From positions 29,404 through 93,403 of the forward strand of contig NZ_FWXF01000013.1 of NCBI RefSeq assembly GCF_900176285.1: a stretch of 64,000 nucleotides of DNA, given 5' to 3'. This stretch comes from Desulfacinum hydrothermale DSM 13146. GTDB lineage: Bacteria > Desulfobacterota > Syntrophobacteria > Syntrophobacterales > DSM-9756. Positions 33,468 through 40,606 of this stretch are shown piece after piece. A program made the position numbers and the translations under genes. Under the pieces are notes generated by a model. The model was not told where the DNA came from. It did no database searches and saw only the letters and a list, made by a program, of their open reading frames with translations. Position 1 is the first letter of the stretch, and each line of letters starts with the position of its first letter.

Positions 33468-35390
33468 TCACGCCGCCTCGTGGGAGGCGATGGCATCCAC
33501 CATGGCTTCAAACTGGGCCAGCGTGGACCCCTTCACCTGGATAGCCCCGGAGGGACACGCGGCCACACAGGCCCCACAACCCAGGCACAGGGCCTGGACC
33601 ACGCGGGCACGGCGCACCGTTTCTCCATTGACCACCACGTCCACCAGCTCAATGGCCCCGTCCGCCAGACAGGCCTCCACGCAGGAGCCCGTCCCTTGGC
33701 ACTTTTCCATATCCACTTCCGCCACGAAGGGATCCAACTGCACGTATCCCTTGGCCAGCAACGAGGCCGCCTTGGACGCCGCCGCCGAAGCGGCGTTGCA
33801 CGCCTCGCTCACATCCATGGGGGCCTGACAGGTCCCGGCCAGAAGAAGCCCCGTGGTGGCCAGCTCCACGGGACGCAACTTGGGATGCACTTCCAGCAGG
33901 AATCGATCCGCTCCCACGGGCAGCTTCATCAAGTCCACCAAATCCTGAATCCCCGTAGGCTCCATACCAACGGCCAACACCACCAGGTCGGCCGGGACCT
34001 GCACCTCTTCTCCGAACGTCAGGGCGTCTTTAACGCGCACCACCAGGGGCGTGCCGGAGGAACCGTCGGAACGTTCCACCCGGGGCGGATCTTCCGGTTC
34101 GAAGCGCAGAAAGAGCACCTTGTTGCGGGCCGCTTCCTGGTAGAGCTCTTCCTGGCCCCGGCCGTAGGCCCGGATATCGCGATAGAACTCAAAAACACGC
34201 GTTTCAGGGTAGCGGGTGCGCACCTGGTTGGCGGCAAAAAGGGTGGCCGAACAGCAGGTTCTGGAACAATATTCGTTGAGATACCCCGATGCGTCCTCTT
34301 CGTGGATGCCCGGGATCTGACGGCTGCCCACACAATGGATCATGGCGATGCTTCGGATGGGACGCCCGGAAAGCATCAGCACGGACCCGTCCGCTTGGGC
34401 GTCCCGCAAGGCTTCGATGAACTGGGGAAGGGTCATCACCTCCGGCAGCTCACCGTAGCCGTATTCGCCCTTTCGGGGTGTGTAGGGTTTGAATCCCGTG
34501 GCCAGCACCACCACGCCCGTCTCCACCTGGATGCGCCCTTTTTCGGTGGGAAGCGGGCCGAGAAGAACACCCCGGGACGGGACGAAGACGGGCTCCCCGT
34601 CGCCGGCGGGAGGAAGATTGGACGGCGGGACTGCGTCCTCCGCTGCGGGCGGTTCCACCTGAAGTTCCAGGGAAAAATTCCCCACGTACCCGTCGAATCC
34701 CACCACTTGGGCACAGGGATAGAACGTGATGGCCGGATGTTCCATGACCCGGCGGGCCAGGGAAAGGATCGCCTCGGAGGCCGCCTCTCCCGTGGGTGCC
34801 AACCGATCCAAACGCGCCACCCGACCGCCCGCAAAGGGCGTCTTTTCCAAAAGGGCCACCTGGAAGCCTCGATCGGCCAGGTCCACGGCCGCCCTGAGCC
34901 CCGCGATCCCCGCACCGATCACCGTGGCATGCCGGCGGGCTTCCACCCGCAACGGCTCCAGCGGCTCCAGAAGCCGTGCCTTGGCCGCCGCCGCCGAAAT
35001 CAGTTGGAAGGCCTTTTCGGTGGCCGGCTCTCCATGGTGCACCCAACTCACCTGTTCCCGAATGTTGGCGTGCTCATACACATAGGGGTTGGCACCGGCG
35101 CGCTCCAAGGCACTTCGGAAGGTCATCTCGTGAAGGCTGGGCGAACAGGAAGCCACCACGATCCGGTTGACCTTGCCGCTGCGGATATCCTCCATGATCA
35201 GTTCCTGACCGGGATCGGAACACATGAACATGTTGCGGCGCGCCACCGCCACGCCGGGGATCTTCTCCGCCTTTTCACACAGCACCTCCACGTCCACATG
35301 GTCGGAGATGTTCCCACCGCAGTGGCAGATATAGATACCGACCCGAGGCGCGTCGCTGCCGTCGGACGCAAGGTTGCGTTTTTCTTCCAT
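33468..35390 (-). CDS. HdrA-like FAD/Fe-S flavoprotein, large form
   Basis: 640 residues. The N-terminal domain has YICHCGGNISDHVDV and SCSPSLHE as in HdrA. An FAD Rossmann fold follows (GAGIAGLRAAVDLADRGFQVALLEK), then MIHCVGSRQ and the CSRTCC motif of the HdrA core, and GLLLAGTCQAPMDVSEA. The C-terminus has two ferredoxin motifs. The last is standard (CLGCGACVAACP), but the first reads CQGTGSCVEAC, with Thr in place of the second Cys. HdrA bifurcates or confurcates electrons through its FAD. ATG 35390 follows GGAGAG. With the second HdrA-like protein next door it may form a heterodimer, as QmoA/QmoB do. Confidence 0.88.
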   Translation of the reverse strand: MEEKRNLASDGSDAPRVGIYICHCGGNISDHVDVEVLCEKAEKIPGVAVARRNMFMCSDPGQELIMEDIRSGKVNRIVVASCSPSLHEMTFRSALERAGANPYVYEHANIREQVSWVHHGEPATEKAFQLISAAAAKARLLEPLEPLRVEARRHATVIGAGIAGLRAAVDLADRGFQVALLEKTPFAGGRVARLDRLAPTGEAASEAILSLARRVMEHPAITFYPCAQVVGFDGYVGNFSLELQVEPPAAEDAVPPSNLPPAGDGEPVFVPSRGVLLGPLPTEKGRIQVETGVVVLATGFKPYTPRKGEYGYGELPEVMTLPQFIEALRDAQADGSVLMLSGRPIRSIAMIHCVGSRQIPGIHEEDASGYLNEYCSRTCCSATLFAANQVRTRYPETRVFEFYRDIRAYGRGQEELYQEAARNKVLFLRFEPEDPPRVERSDGSSGTPLVVRVKDALTFGEEVQVPADLVVLAVGMEPTGIQDLVDLMKLPVGADRFLLEVHPKLRPVELATTGLLLAGTCQAPMDVSEACNAASAAASKAASLLAKGYVQLDPFVAEVDMEKCQGTGSCVEACLADGAIELVDVVVNGETVRRARVVQALCLGCGACVAACPSGAIQVKGSTLAQFEAMVDAIASHEAA

Positions 35391-35532
35391 GGATACTCTC
35401 CGCTCTGAAAAACCACCCTGGCGATAGGTCATGACAACACAGGACGAAAGCCGTCCTGACCGTGATCCGCCCTGGGGAACGTGTCCAGGTTCCCCACGAG
35501 CCGCCACCGGGGGATTTTCCTTTTCGAAAGCC

Positions 35533-36843
35533 TTAAGCCACAGCCCCCAGGCCCTTCTTCCGCGATTCCAGGTAGTTGGCCGCATGCATGGCCGCAGCGC
35601 TCGCTTCCGCAATGCTGTCCACAATGTCCTTCAACCCCACGGCGGCACCTGCTGCAAAAATTCCCTCTTCCACCGTGCGGGTGGGAGCCAGCTTGGGCTC
35701 GGGACCGCTGATGAAGCCGTCCGGCCCCACCGTCAGGGGACAGCGTCCCTGCGGGTTCCAGCCCGGCACCTTTCCCGAGGACAAAACCACCAGATCGTGG
35801 GACACCTGGGTCGTTCCGCCGCTCATCTGGTCTTCATAACGGACTGTCACGGACCCGTCTTCCCCCGGTTCGATCAGGGCCACCTTGGCCTTCACGAACT
35901 GGATACCCATGGCCTGGGCGTTTTGGAAAAACTGCTCGTAGCCTTTCCCGAAAGCGCGTATGTCCATGTAGTAGATCGTGATATCCGCAAGCGGCAGGGC
36001 CCCGGAAAGCAACATGGCCTGCTTGATGGCATACATGCAGCAAATGCGCGAGCAATAGGGGATCCCCATGCTCTTGTCCCGGGATCCAGCGCACTGGACG
36101 AAGGCGATGGAATCGGGTTCCATGCCGTCGGAAGGCCGCAAGACCCGGTTGTAAGGACCATGGGGCGCCAGGAGCCGCTCCATCTGCAGCCCGGTGATCA
36201 CATTGGGGATGGTGCCCGATCCGTATTGCGCCTTGTCTTCAAGAGGCGTCACGGAAAAGCCCGTGGCCACCACCGCCGTGAGGGCCTCGATGATCAAGGT
36301 TTCCGGCTTTTGGTCGTAAACCACGGCCCCCGTAGGGCAGACCTTGGCGCAGGTGCCGCACAACATGCAATGGTCCGGATCCATCACCGCAATTTGCGGA
36401 ACGGCGTTGGAAAAAGGGACGCAAATGGCCTTCCGGGCGGCGAAGTTTCCCTGGTCGGGATCGGGCACGTACACAGGACAATGGTATTCGCACTGGCGGC
36501 AGCCAATGCACTTGTCCTCGTCCACGTACCGGGGTTTCTTGCGGACCACGGCCCGCACACGCCCCTGCCCGTCCTTTTCCATGCTTTCCAGCTCACAGTA
36601 GGTGAGGATCGTGATCTTGGGGTGATGGGCCGCCGCCGCCATCTTGGGCGTGGTGATACAACTGGCGCAGTCCAGCGTGGGAAACACCTTGGAAAGCCGG
36701 ATCATGGTCCCGCCGATGGACGCATCCCTTTCCACCACCGCGACGGAGTAATCCTGGTCGGCCAGGTCCAACGCAGCCTGTAGTCCCGCAATGCCCCCCC
36801 CCACCACCAGCGCGTCGTAGGAAAGGGTTTGATTGATTCCCAT
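35533..36843 (-). CDS. HdrA/QmoA-like FAD/Fe-S flavoprotein, short form
   Basis: 436 residues. FAD-binding GGGIAGLQAALDLADQD at the N-terminus, then KVFPTLDCASCITTPKM, a hallmark cysteine motif of HdrA. Two [4Fe-4S] motifs CIGCRQCEYHCP and CMLCGTCAKVCP follow, then FVQCAGSRD, YCSRICCMYAIKQAM, and a C-terminal FAD loop (GIFAAGAAVGLKDIVDS). It lacks the N-terminal extra domain of the large form and is close in size to QmoA. ATG 36843 (MGINQTL) is chosen on fold start. A dispersed repeat separates it from the MvhD-like gene without breaking the operon direction. Confidence 0.88.
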   Translation of the reverse strand: MGINQTLSYDALVVGGGIAGLQAALDLADQDYSVAVVERDASIGGTMIRLSKVFPTLDCASCITTPKMAAAAHHPKITILTYCELESMEKDGQGRVRAVVRKKPRYVDEDKCIGCRQCEYHCPVYVPDPDQGNFAARKAICVPFSNAVPQIAVMDPDHCMLCGTCAKVCPTGAVVYDQKPETLIIEALTAVVATGFSVTPLEDKAQYGSGTIPNVITGLQMERLLAPHGPYNRVLRPSDGMEPDSIAFVQCAGSRDKSMGIPYCSRICCMYAIKQAMLLSGALPLADITIYYMDIRAFGKGYEQFFQNAQAMGIQFVKAKVALIEPGEDGSVTVRYEDQMSGGTTQVSHDLVVLSSGKVPGWNPQGRCPLTVGPDGFISGPEPKLAPTRTVEEGIFAAGAAVGLKDIVDSIAEASAAAMHAANYLESRKKGLGAVA

Positions 36844-36949
36844 GAACTTCCTCCATTCCCGCGTGTCCACGTGCATTGGCCGATTCGGTGCCTGGGCGCT
36901 TGTCCGCAAACGTCCAGGTTTGCTCCCTGCGGACCCGTGCTGCCAGCCT

Positions 36950-37060
36950 GGGCTTTAAGCGGTAGGGGCGGGTTCCGAACACGCCCCTACAAGGCTCAAA
37001 AAGAGCCGCAGGGCACAGCGGAATTTCCACTAGTTAGAAACTTCCCGAAAGACTGAAAGG
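36950..37060 (-). repeat. Dispersed ~100-bp repeat, copy 3, within the Hdr operon
   Basis: Palindrome at 36962-36990 (GTAGGGGCGGGTTC with one mismatch in the other arm), followed by AAGGCTCAAAAAGAGCCGC and GGAATTTCC. In reverse orientation it aligns with the copy at 61.4 kb (GGAAATTCC ... GAGCCTTGTAGGGGCG). It lies between the MvhD-like and short HdrA-like genes, just after the former's stop, and may reduce or stabilise the transcript there. Confidence 0.75.
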
Positions 37061-37078
37061 ACATTGTCAGGCGCCCTC

Positions 37079-37531
37079 CTAGGCGCTTTCGGCCGCGGCC
37101 GCCGCTTCCTCGGAGGTCTTTGTTTCACTGCCCGGAGGCCCCAGCTCCCGGATGACTTCCTGCATCTGCTTGACCTCATTGACAAACGCCCGCGTGCACA
37201 CGGTACAGATGGAGGTGAGGCGGAGCCTGCGGATGTCGAGCCCCCGCTGTTTCATGAGCTGGTAGACACGATCGATCCGCTTGGCCAACGCCTCGTAGGC
37301 GCCCTCGTAGGGACATTCCACACCGCAACTCATGACGATGATCCCGGAAATACCCTTGTCGAAACAGCGCAAATAGAATTCTTCCGGGAAGAGCACCGGC
37401 GCCTTGACCTTCAGGATGTACGTATTGGCCGGATAGGTGATGTGTGCCTGCCCGACGGCATCAGCCCCCGGGTAGGCACAGCTTTCGGTCGCCAAAATAA
37501 GGATCTTGCCTTCGCCTGCGGGTGCTCCCAT
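37079..37531 (-). CDS. MvhD/FlpD-like small electron-transfer subunit, variant
   Basis: 150 residues matching the MvhD/FlpD delta-subunit fold: LATESCAYPGADAVG, FYLRCFDKGISGIIVMSCGVECPYEG, then LRLTSICTVCTRAFVNEV. MvhD normally binds a [2Fe-2S] cluster with cysteines in CxxC(SYAGAD), a CSGR motif and GCHPGDCHY. Here the CxxC has one Cys, the CSGR position reads KAPVL, and an extra CTVC appears near the C-terminus, so the cluster must be bound differently. The protein would link HdrA to an electron donor. ATG 37531 chosen; the stretch before it lacks family similarity. 13 bp after tusA. Confidence 0.8.
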   Translation of the reverse strand: MGAPAGEGKILILATESCAYPGADAVGQAHITYPANTYILKVKAPVLFPEEFYLRCFDKGISGIIVMSCGVECPYEGAYEALAKRIDRVYQLMKQRGLDIRRLRLTSICTVCTRAFVNEVKQMQEVIRELGPPGSETKTSEEAAAAAESA

Positions 37532-37544
37532 GGCGTTTGTCCCC

Positions 37545-37799
37545 TTATTTTTTGCGCATGACGAAAATCCGTTCATATCCATCGGCCTCCAGGTGGCCCA
37601 GGTACTCGTGGCCCACCTTTTTGGCCCACACCGGGATGTCGTTCTTGGTGCCGGGATCGTTGGAAAGGATCTCCAACACTTCGCCCACCTTCACCTTGCC
37701 GATGGCCTTTTTGGCTTCCAAAAGGGGACCCGGACACGCGCTCCCGCGTGCATCCACTACACTGGCTGCCTGAAGGGAATTGAGATCCATAGCGGTCAT
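37545..37799 (-). CDS. tusA: TusA/SirA-family sulfur carrier protein
   Basis: 84 residues. The family signature is DARGSACPGPLLEAKKAI; Cys22 in CPGP is the persulfide-carrying residue. The rest follows the TusA two-layer fold (VKVGEVLEILSNDPGTKNDIPVWAKKVGHE). ATG 37799 follows AAAGGAGTCGCATC; an inner ATG at 37790 is the alternative. It is the first gene of the Hdr operon, with a sigma-54 promoter about 90 bp upstream. Expected role: carry sulfane sulfur between DsrE-type proteins and the Hdr complex. Confidence 0.92.
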   Translation of the reverse strand: MTAMDLNSLQAASVVDARGSACPGPLLEAKKAIGKVKVGEVLEILSNDPGTKNDIPVWAKKVGHEYLGHLEADGYERIFVMRKK

Positions 37800-37886
37800 G
37801 ATGCGACTCCTTTCTTGTCTTCCTTGCTTTCGTCTGAGAACCGACCCACGCAGCAGGTGGATCTTTCGAACACCGCCCCCGGGGGA

Positions 37887-37902
37887 GGCAAAGCTCATGC
37901 CA
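37887..37902 (-). promoter_or_regulatory. Sigma-54 promoter of the tusA-hdr operon
   Basis: Minus strand TGGCATG-AGCT-TTGCC: GG at -24 and GC at -12 with correct spacing, matching TGGCACG-N4-TTGCW at 11 of 12 defined positions. Confidence 0.8.
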
Positions 37903-37920
37903 CGTTTTTGCATGAAACGC

Positions 37921-37937
37921 TTAACACCTGGGAGTTA
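37921..37937. promoter_or_regulatory. Degenerate activator site upstream of the tusA promoter
   Basis: TTAACACCTGGGAGTTA: one half matches the TTAACASSTGTTAT palindrome exactly, the other is degenerate and spaced differently. It lies about 20 bp upstream of the -24 element, with a further TTTTAACA at 37944-37951. Confidence 0.45.
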
Positions 37938-38111
37938 CAGGAATTTTAACAGAATACCCCCAGGCCTCTTTTTTACCCGCGAGCCGGCCGAGCGCAGGGG
38001 CCCGCGGGGCTCCGCGCCTCTTGGAAAGGTGCTTTTTCCTTGCATTGTTGCGACCGTACGTGATGGACCCTCACGGGAAAGAGCAAGCGCCAAGACCTGT
38101 CTCGGGGCCCA

Positions 38112-38143
38112 AGAACACCTGTCCACTTAATAACAGCTGTTAA
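38112..38143. promoter_or_regulatory. Activator (UAS) sites between the divergent sigma-54 promoters
   Basis: ATAACAGCTGTTAA (38130-38143) is a full palindrome in its core (TAACAGCTGTTA). A half site AACACCTGT lies at 38113-38121. It is about 110 bp upstream of the plus-strand sigma-54 promoter and about 230 bp from the minus-strand one, normal distances for NtrC-type enhancers. The full site is nearly identical to the operator at the activator's own gene. Confidence 0.65.
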
Positions 38144-38251
38144 TTGCTTTAACGCATTTTGAACACTTTCTGGAAACAGGGGCCGCCCCCCGACGGGGCG
38201 CCGTTTCCTCCCTGGAGCGCAAAAAAGCGGGAGACGGTATCCGGGTATGGT

Positions 38252-38267
38252 TGGCAGGGATTTTGCT
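38252..38267 (+). promoter_or_regulatory. Sigma-54 promoter of the dsrE-uspA pair
   Basis: TGGCAGG-GATT-TTGCT: full -24 GG and -12 GC elements with the exact 4-base gap. The leader to ATG 38373 is about 95 nt. Confidence 0.82.
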
Positions 38268-38372
38268 CTTGTTCGTTGGGTGTGCCCGTCTGGAAAGTCG
38301 GGACATCACGGGCCGGAAAGGATCCGGGAATCAAGTCCAGTGAACCGTTAGGATGAAGAAAGGAGCCCCATC

Positions 38373-38732
38373 ATGAAGCTTTGTTTTGTTATTTCCATTG
38401 GATTCGAGCGTTCGGGCAGTGCCACCCGTGCCATGCAGTTCGCCAGCATCGCGGCGGAAGAAGGACACCACGTGGAGATCTTCTTGATCGACGACGCCAT
38501 CCATTGGGCTCAGATCGGCATGGCGGAAGGGATTCGCTCTTCCACGGGTGAACACATGAAGGACCTTCTGGACACCCTGATCCGGCAAAAGACGCCCATT
38601 CACGTGTGCAAGGCCTGCGCGGACAAGCGCCTGGTGTCACCGGACGACCTGGTGGATGGCGCGATCATCTCCCCCGCCCCGGTGCTGGTCAAGATGATGG
38701 GGGATCCGGAATACAAGGTGCTCACCTTCTAA
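38373..38732 (+). CDS. DsrE-family sulfur-transfer-like protein
   Basis: 119 residues with the DsrE alpha/beta pattern: KLCFVISIGFERSGSATRAMQFASIAAEEGHHVEIFLIDDAI in sequence, and IHVCKACADKRL with a CxxC pair that may bear persulfide. It differs from the DsrE-like protein at 31417, so the cluster has two such proteins. ATG 38373 follows AAAGGAGCCCC. It is transcribed divergently from tusA under its own sigma-54 promoter, and followed by uspA after 13 bp. Confidence 0.85.
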   Translation: MKLCFVISIGFERSGSATRAMQFASIAAEEGHHVEIFLIDDAIHWAQIGMAEGIRSSTGEHMKDLLDTLIRQKTPIHVCKACADKRLVSPDDLVDGAIISPAPVLVKMMGDPEYKVLTF

Positions 38733-38745
38733 AAGGTTTGGGGGC

Positions 38746-39174
38746 ATGTTTCAGCGAATCCTTGTGGCCTTCAAGTTTTCCCCGGCGGGCGCCCGGGCCC
38801 TCACGCAGGCGGCCGAGCTGGCCAAGATTCACGGGGCCCGCCTGCACATCTTTCACGCCCTCGACTACAGGCTCCTGCACCCGGCGACGCCCGATGAGCG
38901 CATCGCGGCCATGACCCGGGAAGCGGAGGAGCGCTTCAACCAGGAATACAAGAAATTCCTGGGGGGCTATCCACGGTACGCGTTCAATTGTTGGGAAGCC
39001 GACCCGTCGGTGGAGATCTGCAAGCTGGCGCTGGACATGGAGGCGGACCTGGTGGTGATCGGCTGCCACCAGGTGAGTAACCGCCCCGGCATCTCCAGGC
39101 TTGGCATGGTGGGAATGACCATCGTGCAGATGGCGCCCTGCATGGTGCTGCTGATACCCTGCCCCCGCCCCTGA
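38746..39174 (+). CDS. Universal stress protein (UspA family)
   Basis: 142 residues. The N-terminal RILVAFKFSPAGARALTQAAELAK and C-terminal LVVIGCHQVSNRPGISRLGMVGMTIVQMAPCMVLLIP fit UspA. The ATP-binding G-x2-G-x9-G(S/T) motif is altered, so nucleotide binding is doubtful. It is the second gene of the dsrE-like transcript. ATG 38746 directly follows TTTGGGGGC. A CGCCCC/GGGGCG hairpin overlaps the stop codon. Confidence 0.85.
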   Translation: MFQRILVAFKFSPAGARALTQAAELAKIHGARLHIFHALDYRLLHPATPDERIAAMTREAEERFNQEYKKFLGGYPRYAFNCWEADPSVEICKLALDMEADLVVIGCHQVSNRPGISRLGMVGMTIVQMAPCMVLLIPCPRP

Positions 39175-39745
39175 GGGGGCGTTGGACGAAGCGAGGGAGA
39201 GCGGAATGGACCTCCGCCAATCGTGGAACCATCCTCAAAACGGCTATCGCCGGAACCGGGATCGTCTTGAGCGCCTTTCCCGCCTCTTGTGCGCCGGAGG
39301 TTAAGATCCCGGGTGATCCGTTTGGACGTCTTGTGCTCCTGATCTTGGGCCCGGGCGGGCGCAGGTTCGAGGAAGCGCCCCACGCGGCGAACCACCTGCC
39401 CGGACCCGACAGCCCCTTTGACCACCCCTCGGTTTTCCACACCTTCCGCCGTCCCAAACCGCCACGCATGCCGCTTAAGAGCCTGTCCGAGAACGCCCTT
39501 CCTTTCCATAAAAGACCTGCGCGGCCAAAAGAATGCGCACCCCCCGGTGTTTTCGGATGGCCTTTTCGGATAGCCTCCTTGTGAACCGCCCACGCCGGTG
39601 GCGTGGACAAGGGGGTGCCGCCTGGGCCATCTTCCCTGGCAGCCGTAGCGACACGCTGGTTTCGTTTTATGGCAACGTGCTCCACACGCCGGGGTTGGCT
39701 TTCGGGGACAAGGTTCTTTCAGTGCAGTTTGGTCCCCCCTTTCCG
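39175..39745. other. 571-bp intergenic region, no gene
   Basis: Convergent gap between uspA and the tetR-like gene. Frames present have no protein character. It contains GAGCCTGTCCGAGAACGCC at 39479-39497, which recurs with one change at 58603-58621, and a CCACGCC/GGCGTGG hairpin near 39590-39606. Probably remnant or repeat DNA. Confidence 0.45.
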
Positions 39746-40444
39746 TCAGGGATCCTGCCCACTGAATGGGCCGGTGCTCGGTGGGCGGGACAATCCGCCA
39801 GGGCTTCGTTCCTGCGCTGTTTCGGCCGCCATGCCGCGGATGCCGGCCAGGGAAAAGCGGGTGATGTGGTCCACCAGGCGCCGCACCATGTGGGGTGAAA
39901 GCGGGGATCGCAACAAATACTCCAGATCGGCGGTCTGCATCAGATAGGGGGCTCGGCACTGGCCGATGACACTCAGATCGCACAACAGGACCCGAGGATC
40001 GTCCGGGTCGGTGTGCAGCAGGTCCGCCAGGATCCGCAAAAGCACCCGGCGGCGCGGTTCGATGAGCTCACGCCAGAGGTGGGTCACAAGCCCCGTGGGG
40101 TGAATGAGCTCCATGAGATAAAGGCGGGAAAAGGGACGATTGGCCTCGGTATCCAGTAGATTCCTGAGCAGGTCTTCCACAAAGGCCCGCAGTCTCTTTT
40201 CGGGCGGCCAATCCTCGGGGATCTGGGCCACCGAGGGCTTGGCCAGCGAAAAGGCGTGCCTCCAGGCCTCCACGTAGAGAGCGGCCTTGCCGCCGAAGTG
40301 GTAATTGACCGCCGCCACGTTGGTCCGGGCCCGGCGGCAGATGTCCGCCACCCGGGCTGCGTGGAAACCCTTTTCGGCAAAGACCCGGCAGGCGGCCTCC
40401 AGCAGTCGCCGGCGGGTCTGCATCCCATCGCGCCTTGGTTTCAC
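39746..40444 (-). CDS. TetR/AcrR-family repressor of the RND efflux operon
   Basis: 232 residues. N-terminal HTH: TRRRLLEAACRVFAEKGFHAARVADICRRARTNVAAVNYHFGGKAALYVEAWR is the classic TetR pattern seen in pieces. The C-terminal half (residues 80-220) is a helical ligand domain of the CecR/AcrR type. Start GTG 40444 is preferred: GGGAGGAA stands seven bases upstream, and TetR proteins begin close to the HTH. An ATG at 40483 is possible. It is divergent from the efflux operon with 163 bp between starts, so it most likely represses that operon. Confidence 0.85.
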   Translation of the reverse strand: MKPRRDGMQTRRRLLEAACRVFAEKGFHAARVADICRRARTNVAAVNYHFGGKAALYVEAWRHAFSLAKPSVAQIPEDWPPEKRLRAFVEDLLRNLLDTEANRPFSRLYLMELIHPTGLVTHLWRELIEPRRRVLLRILADLLHTDPDDPRVLLCDLSVIGQCRAPYLMQTADLEYLLRSPLSPHMVRRLVDHITRFSLAGIRGMAAETAQERSPGGLSRPPSTGPFSGQDP

Positions 40445-40488
40445 AGAGGGTTCCTCCCGGGAACGGCCGCGCCGGCCCCACATTTCAT

Positions 40489-40517
40489 TTGACAATCTAA
40501 ATAAAGTGCCGTAGAGA
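40489..40517 (+). promoter_or_regulatory. Sigma-70 promoter of the RND efflux operon
   Basis: TTGACA (40489-40494), 17-bp spacer, TAGAGA (40512-40517), in the gap divergent from the tetR-like gene. TTGACAATCT and a later AGGTTGTCAA (40552-40561) form a distant inverted pair that could be repressor half sites. Confidence 0.6.
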
Positions 40518-40606
40518 CCAAACCCAATGAGAATTTGAAACAGGCATTTAAGGTTGTCAAGGCGCATCTGCCAATGGACACGCCCAGCCGCAAAGGGAGA
40601 TTTTCC

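Noticed and set aside
39267..39898. Several frames of 100-120 codons after uspA
   Set aside because: No protein character and partly antisense to the TetR-family gene; a repeat fragment lies inside.
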